Of a stretch of DNA of 64,000 nucleotides, positions 1-9,726 are shown one piece after another (positions within the stretch are counted from its first letter, which is position 1; each line of letters begins with the position of its first letter). The stretch spans positions 4,427,001 through 4,491,000 of the forward strand of contig NZ_CP010951.1 in NCBI RefSeq assembly GCF_001580455.1, read 5' to 3'. Origin of the DNA: Ramlibacter tataouinensis (lineage in GTDB: Bacteria > Pseudomonadota > Gammaproteobacteria > Burkholderiales > Burkholderiaceae_C). Below the pieces are notes generated by a model, which ran no database searches, was not told the origin of the DNA, and saw only the letters and a program-made list of their open reading frames with translations. A program made the translations under genes and the position numbers.

Positions 1-286
1 GCTGCTGGTGCGCCCCTTCCTGCTCAAGCTGCAGGGCGCCACCCGGCTGGCGCCCCGGGCCATGGAGCTGCCGGCGCACTTCGAGTTGCCGCGGCCCGAC
101 CGGCGCCGCGAATTCCTGCGCGCGCGCCGCGACGCCGAAGGCGGGCTGGACCTGTTCCCCAATCAGAGCTCGGGCGTGCTGACCTCTACCGTGTGGGGCG
201 ACGGCGTGATCGACAACCCGCCCGGCCGCCCGATCGCGCGCGGCGACCGGGTCGCCTTCATCCCCTTGGCGGAGCTGTTGGCATGA
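1..286 (+). CDS. moeA: Molybdopterin molybdenumtransferase, C-terminal part
   Basis: This is the 3' end of a gene cut by the window edge; the frame is already open at base 2. About 95 residues remain, matching the C-terminal beta-barrel domain (domain IV) of MoeA, with the segment PNQSSGVLTSTVWGDG typical of that region. MoeA inserts molybdate into adenylylated molybdopterin in the cytoplasm. Its stop codon overlaps the moaD start (ATGA at 283-286), so the two are translationally coupled in a moeA-moaD-moaE operon. Family assignment rests on the motif and the context; the catalytic domains lie outside the window. Confidence 0.88.
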   Translation, partial: LLVRPFLLKLQGATRLAPRAMELPAHFELPRPDRRREFLRARRDAEGGLDLFPNQSSGVLTSTVWGDGVIDNPPGRPIARGDRVAFIPLAELLA

Positions 287-534
287 AGGTCACGGTCAAA
301 TACTTCGCCTCGATCCGAGAGGCGATCGGGCCGGGCAGCGAAGCGGTCGAGACGGCCGCCCGCAGCTGCGGCGAACTGCGCGACGAGTTGCTGGCGCGCG
401 GCGGCGCCTACGCCCAGGTGCTGGCCCGTGGCAAGGCCGTGCGCATCGCCAAGGACCAGGTGATGAGCGATGAGTCCGCCACCCTGGTCGAAGGCTGCGA
501 GGTGGCTTTTTTCCCGCCGGTCACCGGCGGTTGA
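283..534 (+). CDS. moaD: Molybdopterin synthase sulfur-carrier subunit MoaD
   Basis: This 83-residue beta-grasp (ubiquitin-like) protein ends in the diagnostic Gly-Gly (VTGG). That tail is adenylated by MoeB and converted to a thiocarboxylate that donates sulfur to precursor Z (cPMP). The length fits the family (about 80 aa). The start at 283 is chosen because it overlaps the moeA stop codon, gives the right family length and places the hydrophobic first strand MKVTVKYFAS at the N-terminus; a longer reading frame upstream is only an overlap with moeA. It partners with MoaE, encoded 19 bases downstream, in the heterotetrameric synthase. Confidence 0.95.
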   Translation: MKVTVKYFASIREAIGPGSEAVETAARSCGELRDELLARGGAYAQVLARGKAVRIAKDQVMSDESATLVEGCEVAFFPPVTGG

Positions 535-553
535 ATCCGCCGGAGAATGAAAC

Positions 554-1021
554 ATGCGTTTCTCCGTTTCCATCCAGACCGCCGATTTCGATCTCTCCGG
601 TGAAACCGAGGCGCTGCGCCGTGAAGACACGCGGGTGGGTGCGGTCTGCAGCTTCGTCGGCACCGTGCGCGGCAGCGCCGACGGCGTGCGCTCCATGGAG
701 CTGGAGCACTACCCGGGCATGACAGAGAAGGCCATCGAAGCCATGATCGACGAGGCGCGTCGACGCTTCGACATCTATGCGGCCCGTGTGATCCATCGCG
801 TCGGCCTGCTGCGGCCGGGCGAGCAGATCGTGCTGGTGGCGGTGACCTCGGCGCACCGCGGCCAGAGTTTCCAGGCCTGCGAATTCCTGATGGACTACCT
901 CAAGACGCAGGCGCCGTTCTGGAAAAAGGAAGAAACACCCGAAGGCGCGCGTTGGGTGGACGCCCGTGCCAGCGATGACGCGGCACTGGCTCGCTGGGGC
1001 ATCGCCGGCGGCAACGCCTAG
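554..1021 (+). CDS. moaE: Molybdopterin synthase catalytic subunit MoaE
   Basis: A 155-residue MoaE-family protein. It converts cyclic pyranopterin monophosphate to molybdopterin using the thiocarboxylated tail of MoaD. Family landmarks visible are CSFVGTVRG near residue 33, LEHYPGM, HRVGLLRPGEQIV and the PFWKKEETPEGARWVDA segment near the C-terminus, which carries the conserved lysines that bind substrate and the MoaD tail. It is the last gene of the moeA-moaD-moaE run, since a convergent gene ends 18 bases downstream. An ATG follows a GGAGAATG-type ribosome-binding site. Confidence 0.95.
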   Translation: MRFSVSIQTADFDLSGETEALRREDTRVGAVCSFVGTVRGSADGVRSMELEHYPGMTEKAIEAMIDEARRRFDIYAARVIHRVGLLRPGEQIVLVAVTSAHRGQSFQACEFLMDYLKTQAPFWKKEETPEGARWVDARASDDAALARWGIAGGNA

Positions 1022-1038
1022 TTCGCACTGGCCTTGCG

Positions 1039-1614
1039 TCAGTTCAGGTAGCGGGGCTTGCCCGTGGCCGGGTCCTGGCCTTCGGCGAGCGGGGCGTCGC
1101 CGGGGGCAGCGACGGCCAGGGGTTCCGACCACTTGGAGCGCTGGAGTGCCTGCTCGATCAGGTGCACCAGGCCTTGCATCAGCTTCAGGTCCATCTGGAT
1201 GCGGAAACTGCGCTGCTCCGGCGTCTGCCGGCGCTCGAAGAAATGAAGCTGCAGACCGCCGCCGGCTTGCGGCGTGACGTCGAGATCGGTGACCAGCAGC
1301 GGCTCCGGACCCAAGGGCAGGGTGGCTGGCTTGTCCTCGTAGGGTGTCGCGAAATCCGCTTCGCGCATGAACTGGTCCTTGCGGAAGTCGACCAGCATCT
1401 TCTTCAGGCCCTCATCCGCCGATTGCAGCGCCACGCCACCTGTTTCCTGCTGGATCAGCTGCCGGGCGGCTTGCTGGTTCAGCAGCGGCCACAGGTCCAC
1501 CATGAGCCGGCGCGTCAACCACAGCCGCATCTCCTCGGAGGCGTCCGTATTGACCTTCAGCAGGAGGCGATCCTGCTCGGAAACATAGTTGACCGACAGC
1601 TGGCGAATTTTCAT
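1039..1614 (-). CDS. Conserved hypothetical protein, soluble
   Basis: A 191-residue protein that I do not recognise as a named family. No signal peptide or membrane segment is visible. It begins MKIRQLSVNYVSEQDRLLLK, a beta-rich start, followed by a basic/hydrophobic helix (MRLWLTRRLMVDLWPLLN), and a later segment of alternating strands around LPLGPEPLLVTDLDVTP. The C-terminal helix MQGLVHLIEQALQRSKW precedes an acidic/proline tail. The gene is convergent with moaE and divergent from clpB, with its start about 110 bases upstream of clpB. Codon use is typical of the window, so it looks like a resident gene; its function is unknown. Confidence 0.75.
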   Translation of the reverse strand: MKIRQLSVNYVSEQDRLLLKVNTDASEEMRLWLTRRLMVDLWPLLNQQAARQLIQQETGGVALQSADEGLKKMLVDFRKDQFMREADFATPYEDKPATLPLGPEPLLVTDLDVTPQAGGGLQLHFFERRQTPEQRSFRIQMDLKLMQGLVHLIEQALQRSKWSEPLAVAAPGDAPLAEGQDPATGKPRYLN

Positions 1615-1672
1615 CGGGATTCGATTCTAGATAGGGTCGGGGGTACGCTCCTGCATGGCCTCCGCATGGCCT

Positions 1673-1700
1673 CTTGAAAAGTAAGTGGAAAGCCTAAGCT
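1673..1700 (+). promoter_or_regulatory. Candidate sigma-32 heat-shock promoter of clpB
   Basis: CTTGAAA at 1673-1679 is an exact match to the sigma-32 -35 element. Thirteen bases later comes CCTAAGCT (1693-1700), a partial match to the -10 element CCCCATNT. The spacing lies inside the 11-16 base range for this sigma factor and the site is 23 bases upstream of the clpB ATG. The assignment is by motif and by the known heat-shock control of clpB. Confidence 0.6.
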
Positions 1701-1722
1701 GGGAGGGAATTGGAGATTCCCC

Positions 1723-4344
<2,622 letters not shown>

Positions 4345-4371
4345 CCCGGCCGCTGCTCATTGCCAGCTAAC

Positions 4372-4393
4372 AGCCGGAGTGCATACTCCGGCT
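4372..4393 (+). terminator. Stem-loop after clpB (weak terminator candidate)
   Basis: A perfect 8-bp stem (AGCCGGAG / CTCCGGCT) with a 6-base loop lies 28 bases after the clpB stop. No T-run follows (GGTTCACTTCC), so it may be a Rho-dependent end or an mRNA-stabilising hairpin. Confidence 0.4.
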
Positions 4394-4421
4394 GGTTCAC
4401 TTCCGGTCCTGCCGAAGTTCA

Positions 4422-4721
4422 ATGCATCAGTTCCTGAATCTGCTCCTTCGCGCCTGCCTGCTCGCCGCGGGCCTGGTATTCGGCGCGGCGCTGGCCGTCG
4501 CCTTCGCCACGTTGCTGACGCTGTCACTGTTGCGCGCGGGATGGGTGCGCTTGACGGGCCGGCCTGCGGCTCCCTTGGTCATGCGCATGCGTCCCGGCGC
4601 GCCGTTCGCGGACATGTTCCGGCGCGCGCCGCAAGCTGGGCCCGCGCCGCATCCCCATCCGTTCCGGCCGGGCTCAGGCCGCGCCGACGTGACAGACGTC
4701 GAAGCGCGGGAACTGCGGTAA
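4422..4721 (+). CDS. Small hypothetical membrane protein
   Basis: A 99-residue product with one long N-terminal hydrophobic stretch (about residues 5-38, LLLRACLLAAGLVFGAALAV and onwards), which could form one or two membrane helices or an uncleaved signal anchor. A basic, proline- and histidine-rich cytoplasmic-looking tail follows (PQAGPAPHPHPFRPG). No ribosome-binding site of note precedes the ATG. It stands alone between clpB and a convergent gene. I do not recognise it; it may be lineage-specific. The hydrophobic block supports it being a real gene, but the evidence is modest. Confidence 0.55.
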   Translation: MHQFLNLLLRACLLAAGLVFGAALAVAFATLLTLSLLRAGWVRLTGRPAAPLVMRMRPGAPFADMFRRAPQAGPAPHPHPFRPGSGRADVTDVEARELR

Positions 4722-4797
4722 ACGCTGCGTCGACTCGCGGGATCGGGACCACGCGCGCCGTCGCGGCGTCCAGAACGTGGATGCGGCCCGCCCGTGG

Positions 4798-5460
4798 CTA
4801 CCTGATAAAGATCGAACCTGTTCCGAACGTGCTTGCAGGGACAACAGTCTGCACCGGCTGGGTTGCGGAGGCTGGCTGGTCTCTCAGGCCAAAGCAGCGT
4901 CCAGCTGAGTAGATCGATTGGGGCACCATTTCCGTGATGGGGCCGCTGGTGTCGGCGATGTACACGTAGTGCCGATTGTCAGAAGAGTCCCATACCGGGA
5001 AACCGACTTGCGCTACGCCCGCGCCTTCCAGGCGAGGCGCAAGGTTCGGGGTGCCCGTGCAATCGCTGGACGAATACCACAGGTTGCCGCCGACGAAGCC
5101 TTTCAGGCTATAGCCCCAACCGGCCCGCCTGAATCCGCTGTTCACATCGTTGGGGTCATTCAGTTCGAAGTCCTCGGCCAGCAACAGGAGCAATGGGCGG
5201 TTGTTGTAGCTTGTCAGAGCGCCGATGGTGCCCACAACCCGCCCGACGGTTTTCCCGGCCGCATCGACGAACAGGGGCATCGCAACACCACCGCCACCTC
5301 CGCCGCCACCATTGGGTCCTCCAGGTTTGGTTGCGCTGGCAAGTTGACTCGAGGTCGTGCGGTTGGCTCCCGATACCACCTGCTTCGATGGTTGAGCAGC
5401 TTGTGCCGAGCATGCGACCGCCACGCTCGACAAACCCGCAAAGGCAATCAGACGGTTCAT
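4798..5460 (-). CDS. Hypothetical secreted glycine-rich protein
   Basis: A 220-residue protein with a clear Sec-type signal peptide (MNRLIAFAGLSSVAVACSAQ, likely cut after AQA near residue 22). A low-complexity linker with a run of nine glycines follows (about residues 50-58). The remaining domain of about 160 residues is rich in Ser, Gly and aromatics, with two cysteines (SSDCTG and GRCFG) that could form a disulfide. I do not recognise a family; the look is that of an exported or surface domain of the kind seen next to phage-tail-like or collagen-like proteins. Codon use is less GC-biased than in its neighbours, suggesting recent acquisition. Confidence 0.72.
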   Translation of the reverse strand: MNRLIAFAGLSSVAVACSAQAAQPSKQVVSGANRTTSSQLASATKPGGPNGGGGGGGGVAMPLFVDAAGKTVGRVVGTIGALTSYNNRPLLLLLAEDFELNDPNDVNSGFRRAGWGYSLKGFVGGNLWYSSSDCTGTPNLAPRLEGAGVAQVGFPVWDSSDNRHYVYIADTSGPITEMVPQSIYSAGRCFGLRDQPASATQPVQTVVPASTFGTGSIFIR

Positions 5461-5717
5461 GACAATGACTTTTCGTCGTTACTGGAACTGAGCTTCTAGC
5501 ACCCCCGTTGAGTGAATGCCTCAGCAAAAAGTAAAACTCAGGCGCTGCGGGCAACGGCCTGACAAATAGCCAAAGGTCAATCCGCCGCTCGCCCAGGCCA
5601 CTCGCGGTCGGCTTCCGTCCTCTACGCAGGCGAACTGAAGTCAGCGGGGCGCTTGATGGCCCCTTTCATGCACCCGGCGTAACTGCCCCGGGCGGCAGCC
5701 GCGGGAACGACCGAAAC
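5461..5717. other. Intergenic stretch without a recognisable gene
   Basis: Between the secreted-protein start (5460) and the peroxiredoxin terminator. The part next to 5460 must hold the promoter of the minus-strand secreted protein, but I cannot point to convincing -35/-10 boxes. No open frame here resembles a protein. The base composition is lower in GC near 5480-5570 than in neighbouring genes. Confidence 0.5.
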
Positions 5718-5745
5718 AAAAAAAAGCCCGGCCGGAGCCGGGCTT
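5718..5745 (-). terminator. Rho-independent terminator of the peroxiredoxin gene
   Basis: Read on the minus strand, AGCCCGGC-TCCG-GCCGGGCT is an 8-bp GC stem followed by eight T residues. It lies 26-53 bases past the peroxiredoxin stop codon. Confidence 0.9.
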
Positions 5746-5770
5746 CTTCGGGAGCTGTGGTCGGCCTGGT

Positions 5771-6427
5771 TCAATTGGGCGACTTGACGATGCGCAGGTA
5801 AGGCTTCGGCGCCTTCCAGCCGTCGGGGAACAGCTTCTTGGCGTCGTCGTCGGAGACCGAGCCGGCGATGATCACGTCCTCGCCCTTCTTCCAGTTCACT
5901 GGCGTGGCGACCTTGTACTTGGCGGTCATCTGCATCGAGTCGACCACGCGCAGGATCTCGTCGAAGTTGCGGCCCGTGGTCATGGGGTAGGTCAGCATGA
6001 GCTTGATCTTCTTGTCGGGACCGACCACGAACACCGAGCGCACGGTCTGGTTGAGGGCGGGAGTGCGCGAGTCGGAGGCCACTTCCTCGGCCGGCAGCAT
6101 GTTGTAGAGCTTCGAGACGTTCAGGTCCGCGTCGCCGATGATGGGGTAGTTCACCTTGGAGCCCTGGGTTTCCTCGATGTCGCCGAGCCAGCGCGAGTGG
6201 CTGTCGACCGGATCCGCCGACAGTCCGATGAGCTTGGTGTTGCGCTTGGTGAACTCGGGCTCGATGCGCGCCATGTAGCCGAGCTCGGTGGTGCACACCG
6301 GCGTGAAGTCCTTCGGATGCGAGAACAGGATGGCCCACTGGTCGCCGATCCACTCATGGAAGTCGATGGGGCCCTGCGTGGTGTTGGCCTTGAAGTTCGG
6401 TGCGGTGTCGTTGATGCGAAGTGACAT
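5771..6427 (-). CDS. 1-Cys peroxiredoxin (Prx6 type)
   Basis: A 218-residue AhpC/TSA-fold peroxidase that reduces H2O2 and organic peroxides in the cytoplasm. The peroxidatic cysteine is Cys45 in PKDFTPVCTTEL, with the Thr and Pro of the active-site loop. No other cysteine occurs in the protein, so it is a true 1-Cys enzyme needing an external reductant. The length and the C-terminal segment (KKLFPDGWKAPKPYLR) are typical of the Prx6 subfamily. The start at 6427 is chosen over longer frames because an AGGAGG sits 8 bases upstream and the Prx fold begins at once. It is divergent from acuI. Confidence 0.95.
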   Translation of the reverse strand: MSLRINDTAPNFKANTTQGPIDFHEWIGDQWAILFSHPKDFTPVCTTELGYMARIEPEFTKRNTKLIGLSADPVDSHSRWLGDIEETQGSKVNYPIIGDADLNVSKLYNMLPAEEVASDSRTPALNQTVRSVFVVGPDKKIKLMLTYPMTTGRNFDEILRVVDSMQMTAKYKVATPVNWKKGEDVIIAGSVSDDDAKKLFPDGWKAPKPYLRIVKSPN

Positions 6428-6519
6428 GGTGTGAGCCTCCTGGTGCGGGACTAGGGAACAATAGGACGAACCCCCGCCGGGGTCAACAACAGCGGTGCCT
6501 TGGCATCGCGTCCTGCTGG

Positions 6520-6535
6520 GGTATGAACTTATACC
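6520..6535. promoter_or_regulatory. Inverted repeat between peroxiredoxin and acuI
   Basis: GGTAT-GAACTT-ATACC is a perfect 5-bp dyad with a 6-base spacer, in the 216-base divergent region between the peroxiredoxin and acuI starts. It may be a regulator site for either gene; the regulator is unknown. Confidence 0.35.
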
Positions 6536-6643
6536 TGCATTTGCATTTGGCCCCGGCGCCCCCGGTCGGGCACATTTGGCAATGCCCAATGAAGCGATCG
6601 CCTTTTGGATATGCTGGAGGGCTCCCAAGGAGCCTGCCCAACC

Positions 6644-7624
6644 ATGTTCAACGCCCTCGTCCTGGAGAAGGATCCCGAGTTCAGCGCCACGGTGCGCGAA
6701 GTCGACGACAGCTTCCTGCCGGAAGGTGACGTCACCCTGGACGTCGAGTACTCGACATTGAATTTCAAGGATGGGCTGGCGATCACCAACCGCTCGCCCG
6801 TCGTACGCAGTTGGCCCATGATCGCCGGCATCGACGGCACGGGGACCGTGGCAGCCAGCAGTTCCGCCCGCTGGAAGCCGGGCGATGCCGTGATCCTCGA
6901 CGGTTTCGGTGTCGGCGAATCACACAAGGGCTGCCTGGCCCAGAGGGCGCGCCTCAAAGGCGATTGGCTGGTGCGCCGGCCGGACCGCTTCAGCGCCAGG
7001 CAGGCCATGGCGATCGGCACCGCCGGCTACACGGCCATGTTGTGTGTGCTGGCGCTGGAGCGGCACGGCCTTGCGCCCGGCGATGGCGAAGTGCTGGTGA
7101 CCGGCGCCACCGGCGGCGTGGGCTCGGTCGCCATCGCGCTGCTGGCGAAGCTTGGTCACTCGGTGGTGGCGGCCACGGGAAAGGCCTCGGAAGAGGGCTA
7201 CCTGAAGTCGCTGGGGGCTGCCCGCGTGATCGACCGGAGCGAGCTCACCAGCCCCGGCAAGCCCTTGCAGAAGGAACGCTGGGGCGGCGTGGTGGATGCG
7301 GTGGGCAGCCACACCCTGGCCAATGCCTGCGCCCAGACGCGCTATCGCGGCGCGGTGGCGGCCTGCGGGCTGGCGCAGGGCATGGATTTTCCGGCGAGCG
7401 TCGCGCCATTCATCCTGCGTGGCGTCTCGTTGCTGGGGGTGGACAGCGTGATGGCGCCCATGGCCCTGCGCGAGCAGGCCTGGTCGCGGCTGGCGAGTGA
7501 CCTCGATAGGGCGAAGCTGGACGCAATCACCACCGAGGTGCCGCTGTCGGGTGCCGTCGAGGCCGCGGGCCGGCTGATGGCCGGGCAGGTGAAGGGGCGC
7601 ATCGTCGTGCGGACCGGCCATTGA
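6644..7624 (+). CDS. acuI: Acrylyl-CoA reductase (NADPH), AcuI/YhdH family
   Basis: A 326-residue zinc-independent medium-chain dehydrogenase/reductase. Members reduce acryloyl-CoA to propionyl-CoA with NADPH, removing a toxic electrophile formed in DMSP, 3-hydroxypropionate or propionate metabolism. Seen here are the N-terminal GroES-like domain (STLNFKDGLAITN, GIDGTGTV), the nucleotide-binding motif VTGATGGVGSVAI near residue 150 and the AcuI-typical MALREQAWSRLASDL region. The start at 6644 gives the family N-terminus MFNALVLEKD and follows an AAGGAG; an upstream in-frame ATG adds 13 unconserved residues. Substrate is inferred from the family. Confidence 0.88.
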   Translation: MFNALVLEKDPEFSATVREVDDSFLPEGDVTLDVEYSTLNFKDGLAITNRSPVVRSWPMIAGIDGTGTVAASSSARWKPGDAVILDGFGVGESHKGCLAQRARLKGDWLVRRPDRFSARQAMAIGTAGYTAMLCVLALERHGLAPGDGEVLVTGATGGVGSVAIALLAKLGHSVVAATGKASEEGYLKSLGAARVIDRSELTSPGKPLQKERWGGVVDAVGSHTLANACAQTRYRGAVAACGLAQGMDFPASVAPFILRGVSLLGVDSVMAPMALREQAWSRLASDLDRAKLDAITTEVPLSGAVEAAGRLMAGQVKGRIVVRTGH

Positions 7625-7666
7625 ACGCGGCAGGCGCCGGCGCCGTCGGTTTGTCCGGCAAGTAGC

Positions 7667-8440
7667 TCAGCCCTTGCCATCCATGTGGACGGCGTACAGC
7701 TTCTGCATGCCGCCCAGCCACCGGTCGTAGTCCTGGGCCTTCTTGAGGAAGTACTGCGCCACCTCCGGGTGGGGCAGCACCAGGAACCGCTCGTCGCGCA
7801 TGGCCGCCAGCACGTCGCCGGCCACTTGCTCGGCGGTCAGCACGCCGTTCACGCCCGCCGATCCGGTGCCGCCCTGCGTCATGCCGGTCAGCACCGACTG
7901 CGGGCACAGGCAGGACACGTGCAGCCCGCGGCGGCCATAGGCGATGCGAAGCCATTCCGCGAACGCCACGGCGGCGTGCTTGGTGACGCCGTAAGGCGCC
8001 GATTCGACGATGTTCAGCAGGCCTGCCGCCGAGGCCGTGACCACGAAATAGCCTTCGCCGCGCGCCACCATGCCGGGCACCACGGCGCGCGCCGCCCACA
8101 CGTGGGCCATGCCGTGCACCTGCCACATCTTTTCCCAGAGGGCGTCTTCGAGCTCGATGCCGCCCAGGCGGCCCAGGATGCCGGCGTTCGACATGAAGAC
8201 GTCCACCTGGCCGAAGCGCTCGTTGGCGGCGGCGACCAGCGACTGGATGTCGGCTTCGCGGCTCACGTCGCAGCGCACGGCGAGGGCGCCGATATCCCGC
8301 GCCACGGCCTGCGCACCGGCCAGGTCCAGGTCGGCCACGACCACCCCGCGCGCGCCGTCCTGGGCAAATCGCCTGGCCAGCGCTGCGCCGATGCCGCTGG
8401 CGCCGCCGGTCACGATCGCGACCTTGCCTTGAATCTCCAT
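7667..8440 (-). CDS. Short-chain dehydrogenase/reductase
   Basis: A 257-residue classical SDR. The cofactor motif TGGASGIG is at residues 11-18, an acidic residue after strand 2 (VVADLDLAG) suggests NAD(H), SNAG stands for the usual NNAG, and the catalytic Ser (TASAAG) and YGVTK motif are present. The alcohol or ketone substrate cannot be told from sequence. The protein ends in a non-classical extension (YFLKKAQDYDRWLGGMQKLY), which recurs in a subset of SDRs found near acyl-CoA dehydrogenase genes. It converges with acuI. The start is the ATG before the glycine-rich motif, with GGAGACAG as ribosome-binding site. Confidence 0.9.
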   Translation of the reverse strand: MEIQGKVAIVTGGASGIGAALARRFAQDGARGVVVADLDLAGAQAVARDIGALAVRCDVSREADIQSLVAAANERFGQVDVFMSNAGILGRLGGIELEDALWEKMWQVHGMAHVWAARAVVPGMVARGEGYFVVTASAAGLLNIVESAPYGVTKHAAVAFAEWLRIAYGRRGLHVSCLCPQSVLTGMTQGGTGSAGVNGVLTAEQVAGDVLAAMRDERFLVLPHPEVAQYFLKKAQDYDRWLGGMQKLYAVHMDGKG

Positions 8441-8546
8441 GAGCTGTCTCCGATTGATCGTCGATGAATCCTGCCAGTATGGGCGCGAACGCCACCCGCG
8501 CGAAGCCACGCAGGCGACAGCCCGCGAAGGCCAGGGCGGGTTCAGC

Positions 8547-9005
8547 TCAGTTGCTGACCAGCTTGAGCGGCCGCGATGCGGGCGCGGGGGATGCGGCGGC
8601 TGCGGTCGATACCGCGTGCGCCGGGGTGGAGGCGCCGGGCACGTAGTTCTTGTAGGCCACCACACCGACCGCCGCGGTGCAGAACGCGACCGTGGCGAGC
8701 AGCAGGTACCACGGCCACGCCGCGCCGGGGTCGTCCAGTCGCTCCAGCAGATGCTGGCGCGCGAGGCGCCGCTGGGATTGCGCTTGCGCGATGACCTGGT
8801 CATAGCGCGCGCGCTGCTGCGGGTCGGACAGCACCGCATAGGCTTCGTTCAAGGCGGCCATCACCCGCTGCGCGTCGGCATTGCCCGGCATCTTGTCGGG
8901 GTGGTAGCGCTGCGCCAGCCGCCGGTAAGCGGCGCGCACGCCCTCCGGACGAGCACGGCGGCTCACCTGCAGGATGTCGTAATAGGTCGCGGTTTCGGCG
9001 CTCAT
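8547..9005 (-). CDS. DnaJ-domain membrane protein
   Basis: A 152-residue protein. An N-terminal J domain (about residues 6-70) carries the essential HPD in RYHPDKMPG and should stimulate DnaK. It lacks the G/F region, zinc fingers and C-terminal substrate domains of full DnaJ. One membrane helix follows (WPWYLLLATVAFCTAAVGVV, about 100-122), then an Ala/Pro/Ser-rich tail. The topology suggests a J domain on the cytoplasmic side of the inner membrane recruiting DnaK there. The client is unknown. The ATG at 9005 is preferred over an upstream in-frame GTG because the domain begins just after it. Confidence 0.85.
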   Translation of the reverse strand: MSAETATYYDILQVSRRARPEGVRAAYRRLAQRYHPDKMPGNADAQRVMAALNEAYAVLSDPQQRARYDQVIAQAQSQRRLARQHLLERLDDPGAAWPWYLLLATVAFCTAAVGVVAYKNYVPGASTPAHAVSTAAAASPAPASRPLKLVSN

Positions 9006-9145
9006 CGGTTGGCTGTGCAGCGCACGCGCGTGGTCCACGCGCGCCACTTGCTACGGAAAGTATAGCGAGCCGCCTCCGGGATCCGGCCATCTGTCGCTGT
9101 CGCGGTGTGGCGCGCCGCCGACAGGCCAGTCCGCAGTGGACGGGG

Positions 9146-9601
9146 CTACAGCGCGCGCTCGAGCCGGTCGAGGAAGGCTGCTTGCGCCGCGTGAATGCGC
9201 TGGCGGGCCTCGTCCAGCCCGAACCAGGCGAGGCGGTCGATCTCCGGAAAACTCTGCATGCGGCCGGAGCGCGGCGGCCATTCGATCTCGAAGGTGTTGC
9301 AGCGCATGGCGCCGGGATCGCAGTCCCCGGCGAATGCCCAAGCGCTCACGCGCTTGCCGCTCTTTTGCGCCACCTCGCCGAGAGGCATGAAGGGTGGTGA
9401 GGCGTCGAAGCCGGTCTCCTCGCCCCACTCGCGCAGCGCCGCGGCCAGCGGCTCCTCCGGGGCGACGTATTCGCCCTTGGGGATGGTCCAGGCGCCGGCA
9501 TCCTTGCCGCGCCAATAGGGGCCGCCGGGATGGGCGAGCAGCACCTGCAGGCAGCCATGAGGCGCGCGGCGATACATCAGCAGCCCGGCGCTTTTGCTCA
9601 T
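9146..9601 (-). CDS. Nudix hydrolase
   Basis: A 151-residue protein with an exact Nudix box beginning at GEYVAP and running through REWGEETGF (Gx5Ex7REUxEExGU), about residues 43-65. It hydrolyses a nucleoside diphosphate linked to another moiety using Mg2+. The N-terminal SKSAGLLMYRR and PYWRGKDAGAWTIPKGEY segments match the bacterial NTP-pyrophosphohydrolase group that includes Ap4A-type enzymes, but the substrate is not certain. It is divergent from the ExeA-like gene at 9727, with 125 bases between the starts. Confidence 0.9.
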   Translation of the reverse strand: MSKSAGLLMYRRAPHGCLQVLLAHPGGPYWRGKDAGAWTIPKGEYVAPEEPLAAALREWGEETGFDASPPFMPLGEVAQKSGKRVSAWAFAGDCDPGAMRCNTFEIEWPPRSGRMQSFPEIDRLAWFGLDEARQRIHAAQAAFLDRLERAL

Positions 9602-9726
9602 GCCTTGCAGCTTACCTTCAACGTGCGGAGGGTGGGGCGCCCGTCCGCTGCGTCGGCTGCGGGCTGGACGGACGCCCCTTCGGCGCCCCGGCTGGCGCTA
9701 TCCTTGGGGCTGGAAACCCCCAACCC

